Numbered from the stretch's first letter, positions 1-8,397 are shown. The stretch: DNA of 64,000 nt from Oscillospiraceae bacterium (GCA_910575695.1 CAJTGJ010000012.1:48803-112802), one strand, 5' to 3'. Made by a program: numbers and translations. Notes: generated from the sequence alone by a model not told the origin.

Positions 1-324
1 ACCATCCGGCTGGCCACCTTCGCCCGCCGGGAGGAAATCGCCATCATGAAAATGTGCGGCGCTACCGACTGGTTCGTCCGGGGCCCCTTCGTAGTGGAGG
101 GGCTGATTCTGGGGCTGATGGGCGCGCTGGTGGCGTTCCTGTTCCAGTGGGCGGTGTACGGCGCGGTGTGCCGGGCCATCATCGGCAGCGGCGCCCTGGC
201 CCTGTTCCAGCTGGTGGAGTTCAAGGATATGTGGGGCTGGGTGCTGGGCGTATTCCTGGCGGCGGGCGCGGCCATCGGCGCGGTGGGTTCCGGCTTCGCC
301 ATCCGGCGGTTCTTACAGGTTTAA
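1..324 (+). CDS. ftsX: Cell division permease FtsX (C-terminal part)
   Basis: The reading frame is open from base 1, so the gene begins outside the window; 107 residues are visible. FtsX is the membrane half of the FtsEX complex, which uses ATP to switch on wall hydrolases at the septum. The visible part has the family's ARREEIAIMKMCGA segment followed by two hydrophobic helices (about residues 37-60 and 78-100). The next gene, 28 bases downstream, encodes a coiled-coil M23 protein, the usual type of partner activated by FtsEX, so the context fits. FtsE should lie just upstream. Identification rests on the segment and the neighbour. Confidence 0.9.
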   Translation, partial: TIRLATFARREEIAIMKMCGATDWFVRGPFVVEGLILGLMGALVAFLFQWAVYGAVCRAIIGSGALALFQLVEFKDMWGWVLGVFLAAGAAIGAVGSGFAIRRFLQV

Positions 325-352
325 AGACACACTACGGCCAGGAGGCGTAAAG

Positions 353-1702
353 ATGAATAAAAAAGTACAGCGAATCATAGTAATTGTGGTAGTCGCGGCC
401 CTGCTGCTGACGGTGATGGTGCCTGTGCTGAGCGTTCTGGCGGGCGCTGCCGTGACCAAGGACGACATCCAGGAGATCAAGGACGAGCTGGCGGAGATCC
501 AGGCCCAGAAGAAGGAGACGGAGGAGAAGCTTGCCGCCGTCCGGGACGATATGGCCAAGGCCAAGGAGCAGATGGAGTTGATCCAGGATCAGATCATCAC
601 GGTGGAGGCCCAGATCAACACCAGCCAGATGCTGCTGGACCAGTACGATCTGCAGATCGAGGGCAAGGAACAGCAGATTGAGGCGCTGGAGCAGCAGGAG
701 CAGGATCAGCTGGAGGAGTTTTACCGCCAGGTGCGGTGGATGGAGGAGACGGGCAGCGTGTCCTACCTGTCCATTCTGTTTGAGGCGTCCTCCTTCCAGG
801 AGCTGCTGGACTATGCCATGCTGATCACCGACATCATGGAATATTCCAACCGGATCATCGACCGGCTCCAGGACACCCAGGACGAGATTGCGGTGGCCCG
901 GGATGAGCTCCAGGCCAGCCGGGACGAGCAGGCCGTGGCCCAGGCGGAGCTGGAGGCGCAGAAGGCGGAGCTGGACGACAAGCGTGCGGAGCAGAATGAG
1001 CTGCTGAACAAGATTGCCGCTTCGGAGAGCGAGCTGGCTGAGCAGGCCAGGCTGGAGGCGGAGAGCGAGGCGGAGATCAACAAGGCGCTGAAGGAGGCGG
1101 AGGACAAGTACGCCGCCCAGCTGGCTGAGATCGAGCGCAAACGGAAAGAGGCGGAGGCAGCAGCCGCTGCCGCCGCGGCTGCCAACAAAAACAACAATAA
1201 CAACAATAACGCCGGCAGCGGCAATTCGACCGTGCCGTCCACAGGCCCCAACGTTACCAGCGGGAGCTGGTACTGGCCCCTGCCGGGGCGGTACCGCCTG
1301 TCCTCCCTGTTCGGCGGGCGGATTCTGTGGGGCTATTACGACAACCACACCGGCACCGATATTCCCGCCCCCGGTGGTACGCCCATCTATGCCGCCAATG
1401 ACGGCGTTGTGACCACGGTGAACGCCAATCCATACGCGTCGTCCTATGGCAACTACTGCATCATCAGCCACGGCGGCGGCTACGCCACGCTCTATGCCCA
1501 CCAGTGCCAGGCCCCTGCCGTGAGCGTGGGGCAGACGGTGAGCAAGGGGCAGGTCATCGGTTACGTAGGCACCACTGGCAACAGCTCCGGCAACCACCTG
1601 CATTTTGAGCTGCGGATCAACGGCGTACGCGCCAGCGCACTGAAGCTCTACCCCGGTATGACCTTCACCGGCCCTGATGGACGGGCCGTTTACGGCGGCT
1701 GA
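353..1702 (+). CDS. Murein hydrolase activator, EnvC/NlpD type, M23 domain
   Basis: A 449-residue exported protein with an N-terminal membrane anchor or signal (residues about 8-32), a long Glu/Gln/Ala-rich coiled coil (about 37-265), an alanine then asparagine low-complexity linker (about 266-290) and a C-terminal LytM/M23 domain (about 300-440). The zinc-site motifs look intact: His332 and Asp336 in HTGTD and the HLH at 415-417, so it may be an active endopeptidase and not only an activator. A ribosome site (AGGAGG) precedes the ATG. Its place directly after ftsX suggests FtsX-controlled cleavage of peptidoglycan during division or sporulation. Confidence 0.92.
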   Translation: MNKKVQRIIVIVVVAALLLTVMVPVLSVLAGAAVTKDDIQEIKDELAEIQAQKKETEEKLAAVRDDMAKAKEQMELIQDQIITVEAQINTSQMLLDQYDLQIEGKEQQIEALEQQEQDQLEEFYRQVRWMEETGSVSYLSILFEASSFQELLDYAMLITDIMEYSNRIIDRLQDTQDEIAVARDELQASRDEQAVAQAELEAQKAELDDKRAEQNELLNKIAASESELAEQARLEAESEAEINKALKEAEDKYAAQLAEIERKRKEAEAAAAAAAAANKNNNNNNNAGSGNSTVPSTGPNVTSGSWYWPLPGRYRLSSLFGGRILWGYYDNHTGTDIPAPGGTPIYAANDGVVTTVNANPYASSYGNYCIISHGGGYATLYAHQCQAPAVSVGQTVSKGQVIGYVGTTGNSSGNHLHFELRINGVRASALKLYPGMTFTGPDGRAVYGG

Positions 1703-1811
1703 CCCAGAACCGGAATATAACCCAGGGGCGCGGGGAAAACCCGCGCCCCTGCCTGTTTTTGCAATATCCCGGCGGTATATTTCAATTTGTTTTCATAAGG
1801 AGGAATACACC

Positions 1812-2987
1812 ATGGACGAACAGGTGACACAGGCGGCGAAAAAACCAAAACGAAAGTGGCGGCTCCCCGGCTGGAGCAAGATCCTGATAGCCGTGCTGCT
1901 GACCCTGGCGCTGTCCGCCGGGATGTGTTGCCTGCTTTTGGGGCGCAGCGGCATCGCCATGGTGCAGACCTATCTGCTGGCGAAATTTGCGTTTGTGGAC
2001 ACCGGCGCAGACCTGGACAAGGCGGTGGACCAGGGGCTGGACGCCTTTGTGGACGCCCTGGGGGACCGCTGGTCCTACTATCTGGACAAGGAGGGCTATC
2101 AGAGCACTACTGAGCGCCGGGCCAACAACTATGTGGGCATCGGCATCACCGTGGACACCACCCGGGAGGAGGGGCTGCTGGTGCAGTCCGTCACAAAGAA
2201 CGGTCCGGCGGACAAGGCGGGTATTGTCCCTGGGGAAATCATCATCGCGGTGGAGGGGCAGTCCATCGCCGGGGACGCTCGGGAGGGGGCCGCGGAACAG
2301 ATCGCCGGGGAGGAGGGCACCCAGGTGACGCTGACCCTGCTGGGGGAGGACGGCTCCACCCGGGACGTGGCCTGCACCCGGGCCACCCTGTACAACGCCT
2401 CCGCCGCTGGAACGCTGCTGGAGGGAAATATCGGCTATGTGCGGATGAAGAATTTCTACTCCGGCTCGGCGGGGAGCTTCCGGACGGAGGTGGATTCCCT
2501 GATAGAGCAGGGGGCGGAAAGCCTCATCGTGGACGTGCGCAATGACCCCGGCGGGTATGTATCGCAGTTGGAAAGGGTGCTGGACTACCTTCTGCCCGAG
2601 GTGCCGGTGTTTACCCACAAGCCCCGGTGGTGGTTCAAGACGGTATATATGTCGGACGCGGACTGCATCGACCTGCCCATGGTGGTGATCGTGAATGAGC
2701 ATACCTACTCGGCGGCGGAACTGCTGGCGGCTCAGCTCCGGGAGACCCGGGAGGCGCCCATCGTGGGCGAACTCACCTCCGGCAAGGGGTATTCCCAGGT
2801 GACCTTCCCCCTGGCCAACGGCGGCGGGGTGGGGCTGTCCACCGCCACCTACTGCACCGGAAGCGGCCGCTCCCTCATTGGGGAGGGCATTATCCCCGAC
2901 GTGGAGCTGTCCCTGCCCGAGGGCGCGGCCATCGGCGGCGAGGACGATGTACAGTTACAGGCGGCGATTGACCTGCTGAAGCAATGA
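1812..2987 (+). CDS. C-terminal processing protease, S41 family (CtpA-like)
   Basis: A 391-residue serine protease with one N-terminal transmembrane helix (about residues 18-38), a PDZ domain (about 95-185) that recognises substrate C-termini, and an S41 catalytic domain. The Ser-Lys dyad is visible as Ser300 in YSAAE and Lys325 in SGKGY. The frame is open further upstream, but the ATG at 1812 follows AAGGAGG by eight bases and gives the expected basic N-terminus. It sits after ftsX and the M23 gene, an order common in Clostridia. The substrate cannot be told from sequence; roles in sporulation signalling or wall-enzyme turnover are known for relatives. Confidence 0.92.
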   Translation: MDEQVTQAAKKPKRKWRLPGWSKILIAVLLTLALSAGMCCLLLGRSGIAMVQTYLLAKFAFVDTGADLDKAVDQGLDAFVDALGDRWSYYLDKEGYQSTTERRANNYVGIGITVDTTREEGLLVQSVTKNGPADKAGIVPGEIIIAVEGQSIAGDAREGAAEQIAGEEGTQVTLTLLGEDGSTRDVACTRATLYNASAAGTLLEGNIGYVRMKNFYSGSAGSFRTEVDSLIEQGAESLIVDVRNDPGGYVSQLERVLDYLLPEVPVFTHKPRWWFKTVYMSDADCIDLPMVVIVNEHTYSAAELLAAQLRETREAPIVGELTSGKGYSQVTFPLANGGGVGLSTATYCTGSGRSLIGEGIIPDVELSLPEGAAIGGEDDVQLQAAIDLLKQ

Positions 2988-2990
2988 GAA

Positions 2991-3024
2991 GCGCCCCCGC
3001 TCAGGCGAGCGGGGGCGCTTTGTG
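2991..3024 (+). terminator. Rho-independent terminator after the S41 protease gene
   Basis: A perfect 12-base-pair GC-rich stem (2991-3002 with 3007-3018), a four-base loop (AGGC) and a short T run. It lies between the convergent protease and DegV genes. Confidence 0.8.
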
Positions 3025-3025
3025 C

Positions 3026-3862
3026 TTATTTCCGCAGGAACAGGATGCCCAGCGTATTCGGGCCGCAATGGCAGGAGATGGTGGACCCGGCCACCGTGTG
3101 GATGACCTCCTGGAAGCCGTACTCCCGGACGACCTGTTCCACAGCGGCGGGGATGGCGGGATCACAGCGGGTGTGGACAATGACAACGCGGTTGGTCCGC
3201 ACGTCCTTGCCGTCCAGCTGGTCCCGGACGTAGTCGGGCAGGACCTTGTCAAAGGCCCCCCGATATTTTTTGCCCACGGACATCCTGCCGTCCACCAGAT
3301 TGATGCAGGGCTTCAGCTTCAGCAGGTTGGCTCCCAGGGCCACCACCGACGAACAGCGGCCCCCCTTGGCCAGATAGTCCAGCTTATCCACCACGAAGGT
3401 GGTGTCCACCTTGGGAATCAGGCTGTCCAGCATGGCCAGGATGTCCTGGATGGACTCCCCCCGCTGGGCGGCCTCCGCCGCCTCCAGCACCAGCAGGCCC
3501 TGGCCGGTGGTGAGGTTTTGGGAATCCACCACGTACACGTTGGAGTAGTCCGCCGCCGCCACCAGGGCGTTCTGATAACAGCAGGAGAACTCGCTGCCGA
3601 TGGTGATATGGAGCACCGCGTCGTGCCTGGGGGACAGCTCCTCAAACAGCGCCTGATAGTCCGCGATGTTCACCGCGGCGGTGGAGGGCAGTTCTCCGCC
3701 GCCCTCCACGTGGCGGAAGATGTCCTCGGGGCCGGCCTCCACGCCGTCCCGGCAGGTTTTCCCGCCAAAGGAGACGTACAGGGGGACAATGGTGATCTGA
3801 TAGCGTTCCACCAGCTCGGGGGACAGGTCGCAGGTGCTGGTGGCGGTAATTTTTATGGACAT
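3026..3862 (-). CDS. DegV family fatty-acid-binding protein (copy 1)
   Basis: A 278-residue protein of the DegV/EDD fold, cytosolic. Family members bind a fatty acid in a cleft and some serve as FakB, presenting the fatty acid to the kinase FakA. Visible features are the N-terminal TSTCDLSPE segment, the STAAVN segment near residue 60 and the KLDYLAKGGR helix near 165. It differs clearly from the two other DegV proteins of this window (16.5 and 30.6 kb). No fakA is visible. A sigma-A promoter lies just upstream at 3901-3929. Lipid specificity is unknown. Confidence 0.9.
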   Translation of the reverse strand: MSIKITATSTCDLSPELVERYQITIVPLYVSFGGKTCRDGVEAGPEDIFRHVEGGGELPSTAAVNIADYQALFEELSPRHDAVLHITIGSEFSCCYQNALVAAADYSNVYVVDSQNLTTGQGLLVLEAAEAAQRGESIQDILAMLDSLIPKVDTTFVVDKLDYLAKGGRCSSVVALGANLLKLKPCINLVDGRMSVGKKYRGAFDKVLPDYVRDQLDGKDVRTNRVVIVHTRCDPAIPAAVEQVVREYGFQEVIHTVAGSTISCHCGPNTLGILFLRK

Positions 3863-3900
3863 GAGGGGATAACCTCCGTTTCCCAGTTTGAAGTGCCCTG

Positions 3901-3929
3901 ATTATACCAAAGGGCCGGGGAAAAAACAA
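3901..3929 (-). promoter_or_regulatory. Sigma-A promoter for the first degV gene
   Basis: On the minus strand the -35 is TTGTTT (3929-3924), followed by a 17-base spacer and the -10 TATAAT (3906-3901). Confidence 0.7.
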
Positions 3930-3981
3930 CCGGAGATTTGTACAAGCCACTTTGCCGTTTCCCAGGGCAGCGTTAAGACTT

Positions 3982-4037
3982 TTGACAGACAGCAGGGCTG
4001 TGTCAAGAAAACCCGCCGTCATGTTCGGGACGGCGGG
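3982..4037. other. Two adjacent inverted repeats upstream of the 4065 gene
   Basis: The first repeat has TTGAC/GTCAA outer arms and ACAGC/GCTGT inner arms (3982-4006). The second is a nine-base-pair CCCGCCGTC stem (4012-4020 with 4029-4037). Neither is followed by a T run. They could be an operator and an RNA leader structure; no promoter could be placed with confidence. Confidence 0.4.
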
Positions 4038-4064
4038 CGCATAAAAGATTGTGAGGTGATATAC

Positions 4065-4754
4065 ATGGTGGGAGAGCTGGTCTGCCGCCGGGAGAGGGGC
4101 CGGGGCAAGCTGGAGCGGACGGCGCTGGGGCCGCTGGCGGCGGTGCGGTGGACGGTGTACGCGCCGGAGGGGCTGGCGCACTGGCGGCTGGAGCGGCGGC
4201 TGGGGCGGGCGGAGCGGAAGCTGTGCGGGGCCGGGGCGGGCCGGGTGGTACTGCCCCGGGGGTTCCCCTACGGGGACAGGCTGCGGCTGCTCAGGCCGGT
4301 GGACCCTCTGTCCATGTGGCGGGGTACGGCGGACGTACTGGCCCTGGGGGCGCTTGACGCGGAGGGCATTCCCCGCCGCCGGGGCCGGGTGGCCCTGGCC
4401 GCGTCCCGGCTGTGCCCTGAGCTGGAGTATGCGGCGGAGCGGCTTTGCCCGCTGGTGCGGGGGCTGCTCATCGACGCCCCCGGCGGGGAGGACTACGCCC
4501 GGTATTTGCAGGCGAAATTCGGCCTGCCGGTGACGCCCCCGGCGGCTGGGGCGGATGTGACCGTCGCCTTTGGCCCCAATGGGGGGCGCTGGGGGCGGCG
4601 CCTGGAGCTGCATGGGACGGCGGACCTGGGCGGTCTGACGGCGGCGGTGGAGGGGGTTGAGCTGCCGGAGGACTGCTGGGACCAGGTGCTGGCCCTGCTG
4701 TGGGAGCAGGGCGCGGTGAAGCCGGAGAAGCTGATCGTGCGCCCAAAAGAGTGA
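4065..4754 (+). CDS. Hypothetical protein, Arg- and Gly-rich
   Basis: A 229-residue protein not recognised as a member of a named family. The ATG at 4065 is preceded by GAGGTGAT; the frame is open upstream but without another good ribosome site. It is rich in Arg, Gly, Ala and Leu, with no signal peptide or membrane helix, and has Cys/Trp positions typical of a folded cytosolic protein. Codon bias is extremely GC-rich (GGG, CGG, GCG), like the core genes here, which supports a real gene. It is followed by a strong terminator and stands alone between divergent degV and convergent prfC. Function unknown. Confidence 0.7.
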   Translation: MVGELVCRRERGRGKLERTALGPLAAVRWTVYAPEGLAHWRLERRLGRAERKLCGAGAGRVVLPRGFPYGDRLRLLRPVDPLSMWRGTADVLALGALDAEGIPRRRGRVALAASRLCPELEYAAERLCPLVRGLLIDAPGGEDYARYLQAKFGLPVTPPAAGADVTVAFGPNGGRWGRRLELHGTADLGGLTAAVEGVELPEDCWDQVLALLWEQGAVKPEKLIVRPKE

Positions 4755-4762
4755 AATGGATA

Positions 4763-4795
4763 ACGGCCCTCCCGAACCGGGAGGGCCGTTTTTTT
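4763..4795. terminator. Terminator between the 4065 gene and prfC
   Basis: A perfect 12-base-pair stem (4763-4774 with 4778-4789) with a three-base loop and seven T residues on the plus strand. The last T overlaps the end of the convergent prfC gene. Confidence 0.85.
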
Positions 4796-6396
4796 CAGAA
4801 TTTTGCACCGCCGAACTCGGACAGTGTGATATTTTTGTTCCGCTCCGCCGTCCAGTTGATGGACCACTGGGAGGCGAACAGCAGGAGCTGGTTCTGCCGG
4901 TAGTCCTCCACCAGCATGGCGTCCCCGGGGAGGGTCAGATCCTCCGCCCGTAAAGGCTCGTCGCCGTCGTGGTGCATCCAGCGCAGGTATTCATAGGGCA
5001 GGCCCTCTGCGTACAGATCCACGCCGTACTCGTTTTTCAGGCGGTACTCCAGCACGTCAAATTGCAAAGTGCCCACCACGCCCACGATGACCTCCTCCAT
5101 GCCGGAATAGGGGGTCTTGAAGATCTGGATGGCTCCCTCCTGGGCGATCTGCTCCATACCCTTGAGGAACTGCTTGCGCTTCATGGTGTCCAGCGGCCGC
5201 ACCCGGCGAAAGTGCTCCGGGGCGAAGGTGGGGATGGGGTCGAACTGGAACTTGTGGGCCGCAGTGCATAACGTGTCGCCGATGGAGAAAATGCCCGGGT
5301 CGAACACGCCGATGATGTCCCCGGCGTAAGCCTCCTCAATGATCTCCCGCTCCGCCGCCATCAGCTGCTGGGGCCGGGAGAGCTTGATTTTTTTGCCGCC
5401 CTGGACGTGGTAAACCTCCTTGTCCGCGTCGAACCGCCCGGACACCACCCGCATAAACGCGATGCGGTCCCGGTGGGCTTTGTTCATGTTGGCCTGGATC
5501 TTGAACACAAAGGCGGAAAACCCGTCGTCGAAGGAGTCGATCAGCTCCTCCCCCGCCGTCCGGGGCAGGGGGGCGGTGGTCATGCGCAGGAAGTCCTCCA
5601 GGAAGGGCTCCACGCCGAAGTTGGTCAGCGCCGAGCCGAAGAACACCGGGGAGAGCTGGCCGTGGCGCACCCGGTCCATGTCGAACTCGCAGGACGCGCC
5701 GTCCAGCAGCTCGATCTCGTCGGCCAGCTGGTCCCGGTAGGATTGGCCGATCAGGTCCGCCAGCGCCGGGTCGTCCAGGCTGACCTCGGTGGCGGTGGCG
5801 GCTTTGGAGCCGCCGTTGGAGGTGAAATGGATGATGCGCTTCCGCTCCCGGTCGTACACGCCCTGGAACGCCTTGCCGCAGCCGATGGGCCAGTTGACGG
5901 CGTATGTGTCAATGCCCAGCTCGTGTTCCAGCTCCTGGCACAGCTCAAAGGGGTCCCGGGCCTCCCGGTCCATCTTGTTGATGAAGGTGAAAATGGGGAT
6001 GTCCCGCAGGCGGCACACCTTGAACAGCTTCCGGGTCTGGGCCTCAACGCCCTTGGCGGCGTCAATGACCATGACGGCGCTGTCCGCCGCCATCAGGGTT
6101 CGGTAGGTGTCCTCGGAGAAGTCCTGGTGCCCCGGGGTGTCCAGGATGTTGATGCAGAAGCCCTCATACTGGAACTGCATCACGGAGGACGTGACGGAAA
6201 TGCCCCGCTGCTTTTCGATTTCCATCCAGTCGGAGGTGGCGGCGCGGGTGTTTTTTTTGCCCTTGACCACTCCGGCCTGGGCGATGGCGCCTCCGTACAG
6301 CAGGAACTTTTCCGTCAGCGTGGTCTTGCCGGCGTCGGGGTGGGAGATGATGGCGAAGGTTCTTCTTCTCTTGATTTCGGATTCGCAGGTTGACAT
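4795..6396 (-). CDS. prfC: Peptide chain release factor 3
   Basis: A 533-residue translational GTPase that removes RF1/RF2 from the ribosome after termination. The GTPase motifs are intact: P-loop SHPDAGKTT (residues 18-26), G3 DTPGHQDF, and G4 NKMD. Length matches the family (about 530). The start has GGAGGG at a proper distance. Elongation factor G and TetM-type proteins share the fold, but the length and the C-terminal FASQWS segment point to RF3. It is single-gene and ends against a terminator. Confidence 0.96.
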   Translation of the reverse strand: MSTCESEIKRRRTFAIISHPDAGKTTLTEKFLLYGGAIAQAGVVKGKKNTRAATSDWMEIEKQRGISVTSSVMQFQYEGFCINILDTPGHQDFSEDTYRTLMAADSAVMVIDAAKGVEAQTRKLFKVCRLRDIPIFTFINKMDREARDPFELCQELEHELGIDTYAVNWPIGCGKAFQGVYDRERKRIIHFTSNGGSKAATATEVSLDDPALADLIGQSYRDQLADEIELLDGASCEFDMDRVRHGQLSPVFFGSALTNFGVEPFLEDFLRMTTAPLPRTAGEELIDSFDDGFSAFVFKIQANMNKAHRDRIAFMRVVSGRFDADKEVYHVQGGKKIKLSRPQQLMAAEREIIEEAYAGDIIGVFDPGIFSIGDTLCTAAHKFQFDPIPTFAPEHFRRVRPLDTMKRKQFLKGMEQIAQEGAIQIFKTPYSGMEEVIVGVVGTLQFDVLEYRLKNEYGVDLYAEGLPYEYLRWMHHDGDEPLRAEDLTLPGDAMLVEDYRQNQLLLFASQWSINWTAERNKNITLSEFGGAKF

Positions 6397-6678
6397 GGGA
6401 TTATCCCTCCATTATATATAATTGATTTGATTTCCAGGCACTGATTTACATGGGGGACCCTCCCATAAAAAATGTTAGCAAAGCATTATATCATGTTGCG
6501 GGGAAAAGGGCAACTATTCGTGAAAAAAACATGGCGCCGGGAAGGGGGGAGGGCCTGGGGCGGCACTGGCAAGGGGCAGACAGGCACAAGGCCGGGGCGG
6601 AGGGCATAATCATGAGTGTGGGCGTTCCATCCCTGGGAGGCCCGGACAAGGGCATTTGCGGACAGAGAGGAGAAGCGA
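6397..6678. other. Intergenic region before the lysis-like pair
   Basis: About 280 bases without a convincing gene. It holds the AT-rich upstream region of prfC (with an ATTATATATAAT stretch near 6411, a likely minus-strand -10 with no good -35) and the ribosome site GAGAGGAG before 6679. Confidence 0.5.
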
Positions 6679-6882
6679 ATGAGTAAAGTAGTGACCGAGC
6701 GGCTGGCCCGGCTGCTGTGCGTGAAGTCGCTGATAACGCTGCTGCTGACGGCGGTGTTTGCGGTCATGGCGCTGCGGGGCGAGGTCAGCCAGGATTTTAT
6801 GACGGTGTATACCGTTATTATTGCCTTCTACTTCGGCACTCAGCTGGAGCGGAAGGCGCAGAAAGGGAGTAGTGGGGCATGA
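6679..6882 (+). CDS. Small membrane protein, holin-like
   Basis: A 67-residue protein with two predicted membrane helices (about residues 17-34 and 40-56) and charged ends (N-terminal KVVTERLAR, C-terminal ERKAQK). The ATG at 6679 follows GAGAGGAGAAG. The stop overlaps the start of the amidase gene by four bases (ATGA). A short two-helix protein translationally coupled to an amidase is the usual holin-endolysin arrangement of phages, so a holin role is inferred from context; sequence similarity to a named holin family was not recognised. Confidence 0.65.
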   Translation: MSKVVTERLARLLCVKSLITLLLTAVFAVMALRGEVSQDFMTVYTVIIAFYFGTQLERKAQKGSSGA

Positions 6883-7712
6883 AGCTGCTGACGTGTATTC
6901 TCAAGCAGAATGACTGCTATCATACCAAGCGGACGATTCAGCCCAAAGGCGTGATGGTTCATTCCACCGGGGCCAACAACCCCAACCTGAAACGGTATGT
7001 CCAGCCGCTGGACGGGGACGCGGACTGTGCCGCGCTGCTGGCCCAGCTGGGTGTGAACAACAATAAAAACGACTGGAACCGGCCCGGTCTGGACGTATGC
7101 GTCCATGGCTTTATCGGCAAGCTGGCCGACGGCTCCATCGCGTCGGTACAGACCCTGCCGTGGAGCTGGCGGGGCTGGCACGCCGGGACGGGCACCAGCG
7201 GCAAAAGCGCCAATAACACCCATATCAGCTTTGAGATCTGCGAGGACGGCCTCACCGACCCCGACTATTTCCGGCTGGTCTACCGGGAAGCGGTGGAGCT
7301 GACGGCCTGTCTGTGCAGGCAGTACGGTCTGGATCCGCTGGCGGACGGGGTGGTAATCTGCCACAGCGAGGGCCACCGCCGGGGAATTGCCTCCGGCCAC
7401 GCCGATGTAGAGCATTGGTTCCCCAAGCAGGGCACGAGCATGGATGATTTCCGGGCCGACGTGGCGGCGGAGCTTGCCGCCAGGCCCGAGCCGGAGCCTG
7501 AACCGGCGCCCGAACCGAAACCTGAACCGGAGGAAGATGATGATATGAAATATTACAAGACGTTGGAGGACGTGCCTGAGTATTACCGGAGCACCGTGGA
7601 GAAGCTGGTGGAATCCGGGGTGCTGAAGGGCACGGCGGAAAACGTGCTCAACGTATCCGAGGATTTCTGCCGCACCATGACGGTGCTGGACCGGCTGGGC
7701 AAGCTGGTGTAA
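6879..7712 (+). CDS. N-acetylmuramoyl-L-alanine amidase, phage endolysin type
   Basis: A 277-residue protein with an Amidase_2/PGRP-like catalytic domain (about residues 1-190; VHSTG with His28, VCVHGFIG and a later VEHWFP segment consistent with zinc binding and catalysis), a Pro-Glu linker of PEPEP type (about 201-221) and a short C-terminal domain (about 222-277) that may bind the wall. Such enzymes cut the amide bond between muramic acid and L-alanine. No signal peptide is present, as expected for a holin-dependent endolysin. No other phage structural genes surround it, so it is a domesticated or leftover lysis cassette. Confidence 0.85.
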   Translation: MKLLTCILKQNDCYHTKRTIQPKGVMVHSTGANNPNLKRYVQPLDGDADCAALLAQLGVNNNKNDWNRPGLDVCVHGFIGKLADGSIASVQTLPWSWRGWHAGTGTSGKSANNTHISFEICEDGLTDPDYFRLVYREAVELTACLCRQYGLDPLADGVVICHSEGHRRGIASGHADVEHWFPKQGTSMDDFRADVAAELAARPEPEPEPAPEPKPEPEEDDDMKYYKTLEDVPEYYRSTVEKLVESGVLKGTAENVLNVSEDFCRTMTVLDRLGKLV

Positions 7713-7736
7713 GCATAAGGGAGGACGCCTGACGGC

Positions 7737-7928
7737 TCAGGCGTCCTCCTTTTCTGTCATGGCTTTGTCAATGGCTTCATTGATAAACCTGTTTGTGCTT
7801 TTTCCCTGCTTCCGGGCAAACCTCTTGATGACTTCCCGCTTGCCCTTGGGAACGATCACATCGATACGGTCGTATGCCTTCTTATTATATCGGGCGGTCG
7901 CTTCCTTTTGTGCCTCGGTATATCCCAT
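7737..7928 (-). CDS. Ribbon-helix-helix DNA-binding protein (Arc-like)
   Basis: A 63-residue protein. A DRIDVIVPKGKRE beta strand and turn is followed by two helices (KRFARKQGKSTNRFINEAIDKAM), the pattern of Arc/CopG-type repressors and of some antitoxins. It is convergent to the amidase gene. Two 60-base-spaced, nearly identical palindromic sequences lie upstream (7965-8051) and are the obvious candidate operators, suggesting autoregulation. No toxin gene is adjacent. Confidence 0.75.
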   Translation of the reverse strand: MGYTEAQKEATARYNKKAYDRIDVIVPKGKREVIKRFARKQGKSTNRFINEAIDKAMTEKEDA

Positions 7929-7964
7929 TACCGCACCTCCAGCCTTATCCTAAAAAATTATATC

Positions 7965-8051
7965 TATACTTATGGAAGTATTGTATAATTCCATACGTAT
8001 AATTTTGGCTATTTTACCGCTATATATACTTGTGGCAGTATGGTATAATCC
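7965..8051. promoter_or_regulatory. Twin palindromic operator-like repeats upstream of the RHH gene
   Basis: Two copies of TATACTTNTGGNAGTATNGT followed by ATAATNC (7965-7992 and 8025-8051) start exactly 60 bases apart. Copy 1 contains a perfect ATACTT/AAGTAT inverted repeat with a four-base spacer; copy 2 has ATACT/AGTAT. Each ends in TATAAT on the plus strand, so a protein bound there would cover a -10 element. A second TATAAT (7963-7958) lies on the minus strand towards the RHH gene. Confidence 0.6.
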
Positions 8052-8245
8052 AAGAACCGGGCAGGGATCTCGGCCCCCCGCCCGGTGTACAGATCTGCGG
8101 ATATTTGTCTGCCTGGGGTTCACGGCACCCCCGGCAGGCGGGAACACCCGTCCAGGTTTCCGCTTGGGCGGGCGGTTTCTGTCCGCGGTAAAACTCCCTT
8201 CCCTTTCCCTCCCGGCCTCCGCCTGGGAGGGAAAAAATATTCCTC
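8052..8245. other. Intergenic region before the aroF leader
   Basis: About 190 bases with no supported gene. An eight-base TCCCTCCC/GGGAGGGA inverted repeat (near 8205-8231) lies just before the promoter, with an A run after it and no T run. Confidence 0.4.
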
Positions 8246-8274
8246 TTGACTTTTATGCTTAAAAGTGTTAAATT
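8246..8274 (+). promoter_or_regulatory. Sigma-A promoter of the aroF-tyrA leader
   Basis: TTGACT (8246-8251), a 17-base spacer and TAAATT (8269-8274). The predicted transcript starts about 25 bases before the leader peptide ATG. Confidence 0.75.
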
Positions 8275-8304
8275 AGCGGGGACAGAAAAAAAGGAGGGCT
8301 TCCC

Positions 8305-8373
8305 ATGGACTGCCGGAATTACGGGTATGGTTATTACCGCTATTGCGATAGCGGCCTTTTGCCATGCCCTTAA
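8305..8373 (+). CDS. Tyrosine-rich leader peptide of the aroF-tyrA operon
   Basis: A 22-codon reading frame, preceded by AAGGAGGG, encodes MDCRNYGYGYYRYCDSGLLP then CP and a stop. Five tyrosines fall within nine residues. It is placed between a good promoter and an intrinsic terminator (8398-8428), upstream of genes for DAHP synthase and prephenate dehydrogenase. This is the arrangement of ribosome-mediated attenuation: with scarce charged Tyr-tRNA the ribosome would stall on the Tyr codons and favour read-through. The peptide is too short for standard gene callers. The mechanism is inferred. Confidence 0.8.
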   Translation: MDCRNYGYGYYRYCDSGLLPCP

Positions 8374-8397
8374 AGCTTCCGCGGGTCCGTGCTGGAT

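Noticed and set aside
1160..1212. Alanine/asparagine codon repeat in the M23 gene
   Set aside because: A low-complexity linker between coiled coil and M23 domain, common in this family, not a mobile or CRISPR repeat.
332..1603. A 423-codon minus-strand frame opposite the M23 gene
   Set aside because: It is an antisense shadow in GC-rich DNA. The product is low-complexity and has no ribosome site, while the plus-strand gene has clear motifs.
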